A stretch of 40,231 nt of DNA. Origin: a virus. The notes beneath the pieces are model-generated. The model was given only the letters and a program-made list of their open reading frames with translations. It was not told the DNA's origin and ran no database searches. The position numbers and the translations under genes are program-made. Within the stretch, counting starts at the first letter, position 1. Each line of letters opens with the position of its first letter. This document shows positions 29,501-37,162 of this stretch, piece after piece. The stretch lies in IMG/VR virus record IMGVR_UViG_3300024344_000042, positions 1 through 40,231 of that record. One strand, 5' to 3'.

Positions 29501-31808
29501 CGGGCTGCAACTGGGGTCGCAGGCGCACACCGGCAATCTGTTCGTCCACCATGTGACCCGCAATTTCGACACCTACGCCTGCAAGGTGGTGCTGTGGATG
29601 TCGGCGGCTGGCAAATATCGCGCCAAGAAGAGCGAGACGCAGGGCGACATCGACCTGTCGGCTGAGAGCTGGGTGACGGTGCCAGCCGGCGTGACGGTGC
29701 TGACCTTTGCGTCAGGCACGGTTGCCGGAGCCACAGTGTCAGTCGAGACCGACGCCCCGGCGCTGGCGGCGCTCTATTTCGATACGTTTGCCCATGACCA
29801 GGCGATCCTCGAACCGCTGTCCGAGATCATCGTCAGTCGCGACACCAGTGGCCAACGTATCACCGCAGGCGGCGGGACGCTGGCTCAGTTCGGCAGCCAC
29901 CCCGCCTGGCACACCACCGACTATCTGACCAAGGCGTCGGGCTCGATCACCGGCGACGGAGGCGGCACCAGCGCCATCAACTACGCCAACTACTACCGCC
30001 GGTCAGACCGCTTCCCGTTGGCCCAGACCGACCTGACCGACTATTTCATCGCCTCCGACGAAGGCTGCACGGTCACCATCACCGACAAGAACGGCGCCAC
30101 GGTGGCCACCAAGACGTTGACCCCGGACACCGACGGCTGGGACGAATTGCAGGTGGGTAATATCGCTGGCACCGATCCGTCGATCAGCGCCAATGGGCCG
30201 TTCTTCTTTACCGGCAGCGCACCGTTCCTGCTGGGCGTGAACAAGATGCAGGACGAATACTGGCCGCAAGGCTACCTGAGCGCAGCCAAAGGCACCGGGG
30301 CGGCGGGCGGCGCGGCGACGGCCAGCGCGGCTCAGGCGACCATTGCCACGGCGCAGGCGACCGCGGCTGGGGTCTCGGCGGCGGCAGCCTCGACCAGTGA
30401 ACTGAACGCGAGCACATCAGAAGGCAACGCGCTGGTCTCTGAGAACGCGGCGGCTGGGTCTGCGACCGGCGCCAGCGGGTCGGCAGCGTCAGCACAGCAA
30501 AGTTCGCTGGTGTCGGCGCAGCTTCTTGGTGCGGGCGTGGCTTTGGACCCGACGCTGCAAACATGGTCGGGCGGGTCGCCCATCAACGGCTGGCAGACTG
30601 TGGGTGAAGGAACCGTCACCGAGAGCACCGGAAACCCGTATGGGTCGGCGGCGCTGATCGAAACACTCAACCCGCCCACTGCGGCCAATCCTGTTCTGAA
30701 GATCAACGCGAGCGACGGGGACTACACCGTCTTCCCGCTGTCCAACGAGACCGACGAGATGCTGGTCACGCTGGAGGTGTCGCTGGTGGCCGGAACATGG
30801 GAGGGCGCGCATCTACGCGTGCGCTGGTTCCAGGCGCTGACCGGCAGCACCTACGTTGACACCATCGTCTATATCGACGGGATGGACGCGGACGCGATAA
30901 CGCTCTCCAACACCGTGGGTCTCAAGCAGCGTGTGAGCGTGCAGATCAAGCGCCCCACCGGTTTCGTCTATGTCGACAATCCGCGCATGGAAATTCGCTT
31001 TCAAGCGGCCAGCAACGCGGGCATCCGCAGCTACACCTACGGCAAGTTCAAGATCCACAGTTTCGACGCGGCGCCGGTATTGGCTGGGTCGACTGCTGAG
31101 TGGCTGTCTTTTGCCAAGGCCACCAGCGACGGGCTGGTCGAAGCCGGTATGGTTCTTCGCGCGAACGGTGCTTCGATCGAGATTGTCGGGGCGGACGATC
31201 CGGTTAGCGGAACGAAAGTCACCGGCATCTATTTCAACGCCGACGAGGTGATTGCGTCGGGGTCGATCAAAGCAGCGCATATTGCTGCCGATACAATCAC
31301 CGCAACCCACATCGTTGCGGAAACAATTGACTCGCCCGAGTTGGCCAACTTCTCCACGTCCTTGGAGTTCTTCAAGTTGGCCGAAGCGCGAATTGATGCC
31401 GTTTCGGTCGGGCCGATCTACGAGCCGAACAGTGCCGGGCTGAAATGGGTAAAGCTGGTCAACATCCCGGACTTTCCGCGCGAGGCCGGCTACGCCTGTA
31501 GTCTGGCGGTGAGCTTTGCTTACGAGATTGCGAACCCTCCGGGGGGCGCGGACTATCGCTTCGTGATGCCGTTCATTCGGGTTAAGCGTGACGGGGTTAT
31601 CATTTCCAATTCCGTCTATGCCACGCCGATCATTGGGGTGAGCAGCATTTCATTCTCGAACACCTTCACATGGAATTGGGTGGACGAGGATAAGTCAATC
31701 AGCGGCAACGTGAATTACAAATTCGAGATCGCCGTGGGTGGCCAGACGAGCGGATACATTCTCGCCTGCACAAACCGGTATGCGAAAGCCCGGCAGGATT
31801 TCAAATGA
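26550..31808 (+). CDS. Tail tip attachment protein J-like, central fibre
   Basis: 1752 residues. Residues 1-22 are hydrophobic (LVVAVLAAFLFLAQPAEAG), then a hub domain with ILTFLYDREVYNGFPQVRFE, LRRGIPMLDG and ELLKAASAQIVEAGGTVYIR as in phage-tail_3/J proteins. About 530-630 resembles a fibronectin III module (PALKISWTPTLDGVSGVAWE). Three Ala-rich coiled-coil spacers lie near 643-673, 863-907 and 1249-1323. IKAAHIAADTITATHIVAET near 1570-1590 is typical of J C-termini. The last ~240 residues use less GC-rich codons than the rest. It likely determines receptor binding. Confidence 0.9.
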   Translation: MIRLVVAVLAAFLFLAQPAEAGPLAAALGALAQGAWAAITASTIAGQLIRGVIFSLLSQMLAGSQREPGIATEVTQDGGSNPMGFLLGRYATGGSFVAPPMSHGAAGNTPNAYLSYVIAVSDVQITAIDKLWLADREADVSGAVHADYGAEAVGEFAARLWMKTYDGTQTVADPGLVAKYAADPERPWTSDMIGRGVAYAILTFLYDREVYNGFPQVRFEVRGINLYDPRKDDTVGGTGTHRWSDTATWEFSENPIVMIYNLRRGIPMLDGSIYGGRAAEADLPYANWAAAMNACDAAAEIEGGGTEPAYRAGFEVRVNDEPFDIEKELLKAASAQIVEAGGTVYIRVGPVGLPVYFFTDDDLLRTRDQELDPFPGLAKTFNAVHASFPDPAQSWEATDAPPRYDATLEAEDGDWQLSADLSLPAVPFPDQVQRLMKAWIEDARRFRQHRGVFPPDMLTVDPLEAVSWTSTRNGYSAKIFEAGAMQIDPRSLAVGVALRERDATDYDWVRADTQPSDTPSTTTTPPATQVVPGFAVVATDISDGTNARQPALKISWTPTLDGVSGVAWEIRLSGDTVVQSTGSTHNFALGEVIVAEGILANTAYEVRADLITDLPHAFTAWTAVTSNDTRITTIDLSDALNQEIDDAATSSAADKAAAEAAATAAAAAQALVEGVLDLVGPVELAEPIGAWTGYSASSTTAPPKTALTTGIVTGDADFGDCYEFPDTGNKTLGQQAGFALDPAAGTALKLTVTAKVVTDGTGGTGAYKIGISTWAGVTSLENNIQLSTKTDKAVADGAFTLTVLFGLDTDVTDTDRASMGCDYLVNWTSASATADRLFPHFRQNPGSEASKFRVDLMQMQDVSAALSAKRDAASAAVSEVNSAASAVSATAQADLATAEALEAKALAVQVKYQNWGAGALSDRVCLIADTYEVMVEEAATAIYLNGAYSQTLSPGALTDVVLAQGDVLSSGGKPLGASAKNNVYGLQLGSQAHTGNLFVHHVTRNFDTYACKVVLWMSAAGKYRAKKSETQGDIDLSAESWVTVPAGVTVLTFASGTVAGATVSVETDAPALAALYFDTFAHDQAILEPLSEIIVSRDTSGQRITAGGGTLAQFGSHPAWHTTDYLTKASGSITGDGGGTSAINYANYYRRSDRFPLAQTDLTDYFIASDEGCTVTITDKNGATVATKTLTPDTDGWDELQVGNIAGTDPSISANGPFFFTGSAPFLLGVNKMQDEYWPQGYLSAAKGTGAAGGAATASAAQATIATAQATAAGVSAAAASTSELNASTSEGNALVSENAAAGSATGASGSAASAQQSSLVSAQLLGAGVALDPTLQTWSGGSPINGWQTVGEGTVTESTGNPYGSAALIETLNPPTAANPVLKINASDGDYTVFPLSNETDEMLVTLEVSLVAGTWEGAHLRVRWFQALTGSTYVDTIVYIDGMDADAITLSNTVGLKQRVSVQIKRPTGFVYVDNPRMEIRFQAASNAGIRSYTYGKFKIHSFDAAPVLAGSTAEWLSFAKATSDGLVEAGMVLRANGASIEIVGADDPVSGTKVTGIYFNADEVIASGSIKAAHIAADTITATHIVAETIDSPELANFSTSLEFFKLAEARIDAVSVGPIYEPNSAGLKWVKLVNIPDFPREAGYACSLAVSFAYEIANPPGGADYRFVMPFIRVKRDGVIISNSVYATPIIGVSSISFSNTFTWNWVDEDKSISGNVNYKFEIAVGGQTSGYILACTNRYAKARQDFK

Positions 31809-32971
31809 CAGACGCGACAGAAATCTTCGTCCTTTACGACGCCAATTACCCCGGAGGCGCTCCATATCCAATCCGGGAGCGGGGGGAATGCGTCACCGGG
31901 CGGGCCAGCTACCAGACCGAGACTGTCGGCACGGGGGCGGGCTATCTGGTCAACAGCGGGTCATTGGCCGTTGGTGACACAGACATCTGGGTGGACACCG
32001 GCACCGGGACGATCCTTGCTGGCGACCTGATCAAGTTCGCATCCAGCCAGTATTACTACACGGTCGAGACCGCTTTGACCGGCGGAAAGGTGGTCATCCA
32101 AAACGGCTTGATCGAGGCCGTCGCCAATAATGTCGCTTTGCACGTCGTGGCGCCGACCGGTATTGCCGTCACGCACGCCAATGACCTTGCCGTCCTGAAC
32201 AATGCAACCAACCGCGCCCATGCCGGTGACCCGACCAAGGCGCCCTATTATGCCTTCACCATTGATACGGGCGCCGCTGATGGCAGTCGCGTGGCGGCGG
32301 TAACGGTGTCGTCGGATGACGATCTGACCGCCAACATGAACCGGGCGTTGATTGCCGCAGCACTTGAAGGTGTGTTCCGAGACTATCCGCGCGATGGTCT
32401 CTTTACGGACGCCAGTTTCGACAGCCGCGAGACCTTCGTGCGGGCGCTGCTCGACCTTCCCAACCATGCCAATTGGCCCAACTTGTTGTCGGGGGACTGG
32501 CCGACGTTGGGAACCATGACGACCAGCACCACGAGCGAGCGGGATCGGTCATATCGGCGGGGCAACATCGTCAGCACGCCAACCGAAGACGGCACCGGCA
32601 TCCCCACCGCCGGGATCATGAAGACCGATCTGGTCGCTGGCAGCGGACGCTACACCAAGTTTGCGGATGGCTCCATGCAGGCATGGGCCGACCTGACGCT
32701 GGTCTATGCCACGACGTCCTATCTCGAGATCACGTGGACCTTCCCGGTGGCTTTCATCAATGCTGTCGACATCATCGTGACGGCCACTCCGAACGGCGCG
32801 ACGATGACGCCGGCGTGGAATGTGATTGGCGCCATTCGGGTGCTCTCGGTCACCACCACAACCTGCAAGGTCCGCGTCTACCGGCAGGGCGGTGCCACGA
32901 ACTTCGCCAGTGGCGACACGATGGATGTCCACGCCCACGTCCATGGGCGCTGGCACGCCTACAACAACTGA
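31805..32971 (+). CDS. Tail fibre / receptor-binding protein
   Basis: 388 residues, overlapping the J-like stop. N-terminus attaches to the tip (EIFVLYDANYPGGAPYPIRE, then TETVGTGAGYLVNSGSLAVG). The C-terminal 120 residues resemble gp53-like fibre tips: SGRYTKFADGSMQAWADLTL, ITWTFPVAFINAVDIIVTAT, and DTMDVHAHVHGRWHAYNN with a closing His-rich tip. Beta-rich and probably trimeric. It should contact the host surface with the J-like protein. Confidence 0.78.
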   Translation: MTDATEIFVLYDANYPGGAPYPIRERGECVTGRASYQTETVGTGAGYLVNSGSLAVGDTDIWVDTGTGTILAGDLIKFASSQYYYTVETALTGGKVVIQNGLIEAVANNVALHVVAPTGIAVTHANDLAVLNNATNRAHAGDPTKAPYYAFTIDTGAADGSRVAAVTVSSDDDLTANMNRALIAAALEGVFRDYPRDGLFTDASFDSRETFVRALLDLPNHANWPNLLSGDWPTLGTMTTSTTSERDRSYRRGNIVSTPTEDGTGIPTAGIMKTDLVAGSGRYTKFADGSMQAWADLTLVYATTSYLEITWTFPVAFINAVDIIVTATPNGATMTPAWNVIGAIRVLSVTTTTCKVRVYRQGGATNFASGDTMDVHAHVHGRWHAYNN

Positions 32972-33001
32972 GCAGCATCAAGCAAAAGAGGGGCGCCGCC
33001 C

Positions 33002-33706
33002 ATGAACATCCTGACAGCCGTCAACGACTTTCTCCGCGACGCTTACGCCCGCGTGCCCGACCCGTCGCTGGCCACATGGCCCCGGGCGCTGGTGCGGCTG
33101 GCTGTCGCCAACGCGGCCCAGGGGCGCCCGCCCGAAGACTGTGTGCAGATCGCGGCCGTCATGGTGGGCGGCCTGGCCGCCGACGCCCGGGCCGAGCTGG
33201 AGGCCGAGATCCAGATTCCCGCCAATGTGCTGGCCTTTCTGGCTGCGGCCGACCCGGTGTGGCCGGCGCAGACCGGCGCCATCGACTGGCAGGGGCTCGA
33301 CCCGCTGGCGCTGGACGCCTACCGCGCGCAGGCCGTCAACAGCCTGCGGCGTGCGCTTGATCACGAGGCGCAGCGCGTGGTGCCTGGCGACCCCCGGATG
33401 CTGCTGACCCAGGCCATGCAGGTGATCGAGGCGGGCCGCGTGATCGACGCCGGCGCCGACGCGCTGGCCGCGCCCCATGTCGAGGGCTATCGGCAAGGCA
33501 AGGGGCTGGCGGCGCTGCCCGACGCCGCTGCCGCCATCATGGGCCGCGCCGCCGGCTGGGGGGCGGCCAACGCCGCGATCGAGGCGGCCCGCCACACGGC
33601 GCTCGACGCCATCGCTCTGGCGCCCGACGCCGCCGCCGTCGACGCCGCCGTCGACACGGCCACCGCCACGACCCGCGCCATTGTCGACGGGGTGCTGGGG
33701 GTATGA
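33002..33706 (+). CDS. Hypothetical protein between tail fibre and lysis cassette B
   Basis: 234 residues, very Ala-rich and helical: VRLAVANAAQGRPP, IPANVLAFLAAADPVW, LDAYRAQAVNSLRRALDHEA, and a C-terminal series of Ala helices (AANAAIEAARHTALDAIALA, VDTATATTRAIVDGVLG). A tail fibre chaperone or a fibre-associated protein would fit the position; no motif decides. Its final stop overlaps the first lysis gene (ATGA). Replaced in phage 1 by the two small genes at 9-451. Confidence 0.6.
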   Translation: MNILTAVNDFLRDAYARVPDPSLATWPRALVRLAVANAAQGRPPEDCVQIAAVMVGGLAADARAELEAEIQIPANVLAFLAAADPVWPAQTGAIDWQGLDPLALDAYRAQAVNSLRRALDHEAQRVVPGDPRMLLTQAMQVIEAGRVIDAGADALAAPHVEGYRQGKGLAALPDAAAAIMGRAAGWGAANAAIEAARHTALDAIALAPDAAAVDAAVDTATATTRAIVDGVLGV

Positions 33707-33978
33707 GCGGGCAGCAAGCCAAACTGGCCGACCTGATCGGCAAGATGGAGGCGCTGGTGGAAGACAGCGGCGACGGAACGGGGCCGGCCTATGTCTTCAA
33801 CCGCGACGAGGTGTCGGTGCTCTTGAAGATCATCAAGCTTTACCGCCGCCTTGACGGCTTCGTCTTCGTGTCCGGGCGTGGCGCCGCCGTGGTCGTGTTC
33901 ATTGTTGTGCTGATCGTCAACGCTGAACGGCTTCTCGACTTTGCACGCGAAGTGGTCGTCGGGCGCCCCCGGCCATGA
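33703..33978 (+). CDS. Lysis-cassette single-TM membrane protein (copy B)
   Basis: 91 residues, homologue of the gene at 555-863: QAKLADLIGKMEALV, AYVFNRDEVSVLLKIIKLYR, then the membrane segment GRGAAVVVFIVVLIVNAERL. It is 11 residues shorter, lacking the RKIIKDVPVL stretch and some of the N-terminal linker. The codons are much more GC-rich than those of copy A, so the two copies evolved in different backgrounds. Same inferred lysis role. Confidence 0.75.
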   Translation: MSGQQAKLADLIGKMEALVEDSGDGTGPAYVFNRDEVSVLLKIIKLYRRLDGFVFVSGRGAAVVVFIVVLIVNAERLLDFAREVVVGRPRP

Positions 33979-34490
33979 AACGGCAACTGCGCGGCATTCG
34001 CATTGCCCTGTTCTGGGGATTGCTGGCCACCTATCTGATCGGCGCCATGATCCCGGCGACGGCGCTGTGGTTCGATCCGGGCGAGGTCGAATTTTCAGAC
34101 GCCATCGCGGGCCGCCGCCCCCCGGCCCTGCGGTTCAGCCGCACGATCCACCGGCCCACAGTGATCCGTTACAGCGTGGTCGTGCGCGAGGTGATCCCCG
34201 GCGGCCATAGCGGTCTGGTGGCCTGTGAAGCGCTTGGTGGACCCTTCACCTACCAGCCGGTGTCCGGGCCGCTGATCGGCAAGGACCTGAGCTGGTGGGC
34301 CCCCGGCGATCCCCGCTGCTCTCACCTGCCGCCCGGCACCTATCTGACCGAGACCGTCTGGACGGTGGTGGCACCCCTGGGCGACCTGCTGCCAGAGCGC
34401 TTGCGCTGGCTTGAGTGGCTGATCCCGGCCAAGCGCGTGCACCGGACCAGCGAGCCTTTCACCATCCTGCCCCGCAAGGGCGCGGACTGA
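33975..34490 (+). CDS. Membrane-anchored periplasmic lysis-cassette protein (copy B)
   Basis: 171 residues, homologue of 860-1366. Anchor RIALFWGLLATYLIGAMIPA, then LWFDPGEVEFSDAI (identical in both copies), FSRTIHRPTVIRYSVVVREV, FTYQPVSGPLIGKDLSWWAP with the Cys-containing GDPRCSHLPPGTY, and FTILPRKGAD. Conservation is strongest in the periplasmic domain, which points to a defined extracytoplasmic partner. Overlaps the preceding gene by four bases. Confidence 0.75.
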   Translation: MKRQLRGIRIALFWGLLATYLIGAMIPATALWFDPGEVEFSDAIAGRRPPALRFSRTIHRPTVIRYSVVVREVIPGGHSGLVACEALGGPFTYQPVSGPLIGKDLSWWAPGDPRCSHLPPGTYLTETVWTVVAPLGDLLPERLRWLEWLIPAKRVHRTSEPFTILPRKGAD

Positions 34491-34536
34491 CCCGACCCGA
34501 CCCAAACATCGTGACGCCGAAAAGGAGCCCATGATC

Positions 34537-35310
34537 ATGGACCCGGAAACCCTGGCCGCCATCGCTGGCCGTGCCGTCAATGACAACATGCGCAGCCAGG
34601 CCCGCGCGCTGCGCGATTTCGGCCCGGGCTTCGGGCTGGACCGCCCGCACCGGCTGGCGCATCTGATCGCCCAGATCGGCCACGAGAGCGGCGGCTTCCG
34701 CTATGACCGCGAGCTGTGGGGGCCGACCCGGGCGCAGGCGCGCTATGACACGCGCACCGATCTGGGCAACACGCCCGAGCGCGACGGCGACGGCAAGCGG
34801 TTTCGCGGCCGCGGGCCGATCCAGATCACCGGGCGCGGCAACTATCGCCGGTTCACCCGCTGGGCCCGCGCGATGAACGCCGCCGCCCCCGATTTCGAGG
34901 CCGACCCCGATGCCGTGCTGACCAACCCGTGGGAAGGGTTGGCGGCCATCTGGTTCTGGTCGACCCACAACCTGAACGCGCTGGCCGACGCCAACGACAT
35001 CGAGGCCATTACCCGCGCCATCAACGGCGGGGTCAACGGGCTGACCGATCGCAAGCTGTGGTTTGCCCGCGCCGCGCTGGTGCTGCTGGGCTTTGGCCGC
35101 GACGACGTGGCGGGCTTTCAAGCCGGGCACGGTCTGGCCATCGACGGCATCGCCGGCCCGGCAACCAGCGCGGCCCTTCATCGTGCGATGCAGGCGGCGT
35201 GGGACGACAAGAGCGCCCGCGCCGCGGCAACGGCCGCGCCGCCTCTTGGCGGCCTCTTGGCCCGCCTGCTGGCCTTCCTCTCTTCGCTGACACGAAAGGA
35301 CACCGCATGA
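34537..35310 (+). CDS. GH19-type endolysin (chitinase-like)
   Basis: 257 residues from ATG 34537; ATG 34531 is only three bases from AGGAG, so 34537 has the better spacing. GH19 features: RLAHLIAQIGHESGGFRYDR with the catalytic Glu (HES), then RFRGRGPIQITGRGNYRRFT and ITRAINGGVNGLTDR. The C-terminal part holds LAIDGIAGPATSAALHRAM, like a half peptidoglycan-binding repeat, and a hydrophobic end (GGLLARLLAFLSSL). No signal peptide. It occupies the slot held by the GH24 enzyme in cassette A. Confidence 0.93.
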   Translation: MDPETLAAIAGRAVNDNMRSQARALRDFGPGFGLDRPHRLAHLIAQIGHESGGFRYDRELWGPTRAQARYDTRTDLGNTPERDGDGKRFRGRGPIQITGRGNYRRFTRWARAMNAAAPDFEADPDAVLTNPWEGLAAIWFWSTHNLNALADANDIEAITRAINGGVNGLTDRKLWFARAALVLLGFGRDDVAGFQAGHGLAIDGIAGPATSAALHRAMQAAWDDKSARAAATAAPPLGGLLARLLAFLSSLTRKDTA

Positions 35311-35534
35311 GATATCTGCACCCGACCTCGCTGACCTGGTGGGCAGGTGTCGCTGCCATCGCCACCGGGGCCGCGAAGACCGCCTTCGCCGCCTCGGCCC
35401 CGTTGTCCGAACTGGGGCAACTGATCGCGATGCTGACCGGCACCGGCGACAGCTCGGCCGCGGCGCTGATCTATCTCGGGCTGGGCCTGATCGGCATCCG
35501 CGACAAGATCGAGCGCAGCCTGGGGCCGTCATGA
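35307..35534 (+). CDS. Two-TM holin candidate (copy B)
   Basis: 75 residues with the same design as 2047-2271: LTWWAGVAAIATGAAKTAFA, then SSAAALIYLGLGLIGIRDKI. The tail is short and charged. Start overlaps the endolysin stop by four bases and the Rz-like gene overlaps its end. That the holin is kept while the endolysin differs shows the exchange was limited to the enzyme gene. Confidence 0.75.
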   Translation: MRYLHPTSLTWWAGVAAIATGAAKTAFAASAPLSELGQLIAMLTGTGDSSAAALIYLGLGLIGIRDKIERSLGPS

Positions 35535-35800
35535 GCCTGGGCAGCCTGATCGGCCTGCTGACCGGCGGGGCCGGTGGCCTGGTCACCGGTCTCGTGGCCC
35601 TGCTGGCGGCGCTGGCCGGTCTGTGGGGCTGGGGAAGAAAGCGGGAACGCGATGGGCGCCAGAAAGAGCGCGGCCGCCAGGCGGACGCCCAGGGCCGGGC
35701 CGACGCGCAACTCAAGGAGCGACTGGATGATGTGGATGAAACGCTGCCCGGTGGCGCTGATGCTGCTCGTGAGCGCCTGCGCCGCCGCGCCCCCGACTGA
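35531..35800 (+). CDS. Rz-like inner-membrane spanin (copy B)
   Basis: 89 residues from ATG 35531, overlapping the holin stop. Membrane segment GGLVTGLVALLAALAGLWGW, then a charged coiled coil (RKRERDGRQKERGRQADAQG) ending AARERLRRRAPD, identical in the last 12 residues to copy A. The reading frame is open further upstream but there is no reason to start earlier. Contains the Rz1-like gene in another frame. Confidence 0.8.
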   Translation: MSLGSLIGLLTGGAGGLVTGLVALLAALAGLWGWGRKRERDGRQKERGRQADAQGRADAQLKERLDDVDETLPGGADAARERLRRRAPD

Positions 35801-35933
35801 CACCCGCGCCACCTTCTGCGCCGGCATGGCCTCGGCCGTGGCCGACGTGGGTGCCAGCGTGCCGGACCAGGGCGCGGACGATTTCGTGATTGCCGTCGAC
35901 CGGTTGGTCCGCACCATCGATGCCGGCTGCTAG
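35727..35933 (+). CDS. Rz1-like outer-membrane lipoprotein spanin (copy B)
   Basis: 68 residues from ATG 35727 (three in-frame Met codons in the first four residues), nested in the Rz-like gene. Signal and lipobox: KRCPVALMLLVSAC, then AAAPPTDTRATFCAGMASAV. The mature part is almost the same as in copy A, ending TIDAGC. Lipidation at the lipobox cysteine would anchor it in the outer membrane. Confidence 0.8.
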   Translation: MMWMKRCPVALMLLVSACAAAPPTDTRATFCAGMASAVADVGASVPDQGADDFVIAVDRLVRTIDAGC

Positions 35934-36237
35934 GCGCGCCGGCCTGGCGCTGGTGACCGTGCTGGCCGCCAGCGGTGCCTGGGCGCAGGAACCGGCGGCG
36001 CCCTGCGGCCCCCGGGCCCTGGTCGCCGCCACCCTGACCGCACGCTATGGCGAAGCGCTGCGCTTTGTCGGCCTGATCGATGCCACCTCGGTGGTCGAGG
36101 TCTGGGCCTCGGAGGTCACCGGCAGCTGGACGCTGCTGGTCACCCGTGCCAGCGGTGGCAGCTGCGCGGTCTTTGTCGGCGCGGCCGCTGCCTTCGGCCC
36201 GCCACCACCGGACGGACCCGCCGGCCGTGGCGGCTGA
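35920..36237 (+). CDS. Small exported protein closing lysis cassette B
   Basis: 105 residues from ATG 35920, overlapping the Rz1 end. Signal-like AGLALVTVLAASGAWAQ, then CGPRALVAATLTARYGEALR, FVGLIDATSVVEVWASE, TGSWTLLVTRASGGSCAVF. Homologous to 2654-2968 with both mature cysteines conserved. The next small gene starts ten bases before its stop. Function unknown. Confidence 0.7.
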   Translation: MPAARRAGLALVTVLAASGAWAQEPAAPCGPRALVAATLTARYGEALRFVGLIDATSVVEVWASEVTGSWTLLVTRASGGSCAVFVGAAAAFGPPPPDGPAGRGG

Positions 36238-36466
36238 GCCCGACCCGCCCGTCACCTACAGCGTCAGTCCGGAGCGCGGCGCCATGATCTGGCGCGGGCC
36301 TGATCTGGTGTTGCAGACGGCCGAGGCCGACCAGATGGTCGACCTGGCCCGCCAGGCCCTCGCCGGCGCGCTGAGGCTGCCGGGCTGCGCCCCGATCTAT
36401 GACCAGCGCTGGCTGCTGCGCTTCGCGGCGCGCACGCTGGACGTGGCGGCGGGGGAGTGGGTCTAG
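36227..36466 (+). CDS. Small hypothetical protein at the end of the late operon
   Basis: 79 residues from GTG 36227, in a frame overlapping the previous stop. TYSVSPERGAMIWRGPDLVL and QTAEADQMVDLARQALAGAL look folded; a late WLLRFAARTLDVAAGEWV closes the protein. No family recognised and no counterpart after cassette A. It converges with the SNase-like gene, stops lying two bases apart, with no clear terminator between. Confidence 0.5.
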   Translation: MAAEPDPPVTYSVSPERGAMIWRGPDLVLQTAEADQMVDLARQALAGALRLPGCAPIYDQRWLLRFAARTLDVAAGEWV

Positions 36467-36468
36467 AA

Positions 36469-36915
36469 TTACCGCTCGCAGTATCCCGGCAATGGATACG
36501 CGCGGCTCAGGTCCAACCCATGGGCAATCGCGTCCTGCTCTGCCGCCAGGTAGCGCCCGCCCGAAAAATGCGGGCAATCGCGCGCGTGGCCGCTGCGCAC
36601 CTGCATTTCGCCAACGTCGCGACCGTCGACAAAGCACACGCCGACCGGGCGGCGGTTGGCGGTGGAGCCATCCAGTGCACACCAGATTTTGTCGTGGCCT
36701 GCGATGATCCGGGCCAGATTGTCGGTGCTGTCAGGGCCGACCGGGAATTGCGATTGTTCGGGTGCCGCGATGCCCTGCAGGCGAATCTCGACATTGCCGA
36801 ACAGGATGCCATCGCCGTCCTTGACGGTTGCGTGGCCGGCAATCGTCGCCACCGTTTCCAGCCCGGCAGCCGGGCCAGCCAGCATCACCAAGAGGATCGC
36901 GAATCGGAGGGCCAT
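36469..36915 (-). CDS. Exported SNase-like (thermonuclease-family) protein
   Basis: 148 residues from ATG 36915 with a signal peptide (ALRFAILLVMLAGPAAGLE). The SNase signature follows: HATVKDGDGILFGNVEIRLQ with GIAAPE, placing the expected catalytic Arg45 and Glu53. Later RRPVGVCFVDGRDVGEMQVR and SGHARDC fit the family; it has four cysteines near the end. The protein would act outside the cytoplasm on DNA or RNA. It may be a prophage moron or a bacterial gene captured next to the attachment site. The AT-rich 36916-36950 could hold its promoter. Confidence 0.82.
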   Translation of the reverse strand: MALRFAILLVMLAGPAAGLETVATIAGHATVKDGDGILFGNVEIRLQGIAAPEQSQFPVGPDSTDNLARIIAGHDKIWCALDGSTANRRPVGVCFVDGRDVGEMQVRSGHARDCPHFSGGRYLAAEQDAIAHGLDLSRAYPLPGYCER

Positions 36916-37087
36916 GGCAAATATTAACAAATCGTTAACGGTTGTGCTTGTTCCGTCTTTCGCGCTCACCACCTAAGCAAGAGACGTGAAGAATTCGTTG
37001 GGACCGCAGGCGCCGTTTCGACAGTTTACACCCGCCCGAAATTTCCGTTGAAAATCAAAGGGGGTGGGGTGGGTCGGTTTATCGCGC

Positions 37088-37154
37088 AACCCTTTGAATA
37101 CAGGGAATAAACGTGGTCCTCCAGGGATCGCCAGTTGCCTTGTAACCCTTTGAA
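37088..37154. other. Candidate attachment region beside the integrase
   Basis: The 11-mer AACCCTTTGAA occurs twice, at 37088-37098 and 37144-37154, 56 bp apart, in a less GC-rich 250-base stretch without genes that follows the 3' end of the integrase gene. Repeats there may be arm-type or core sites for the recombinase. The rest of 36916-37162 shows AT-rich patches and no ORF. No tRNA fragment was recognised, so the core is not defined. Confidence 0.35.
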
Positions 37155-37162
37155 AACGCCGA

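Noticed and set aside
34459-36255. Minus-strand ORF of 598 codons over lysis cassette B
   Set aside because: Antisense to well-supported endolysin, holin and spanin genes; low-complexity Arg/Pro/Ser runs.
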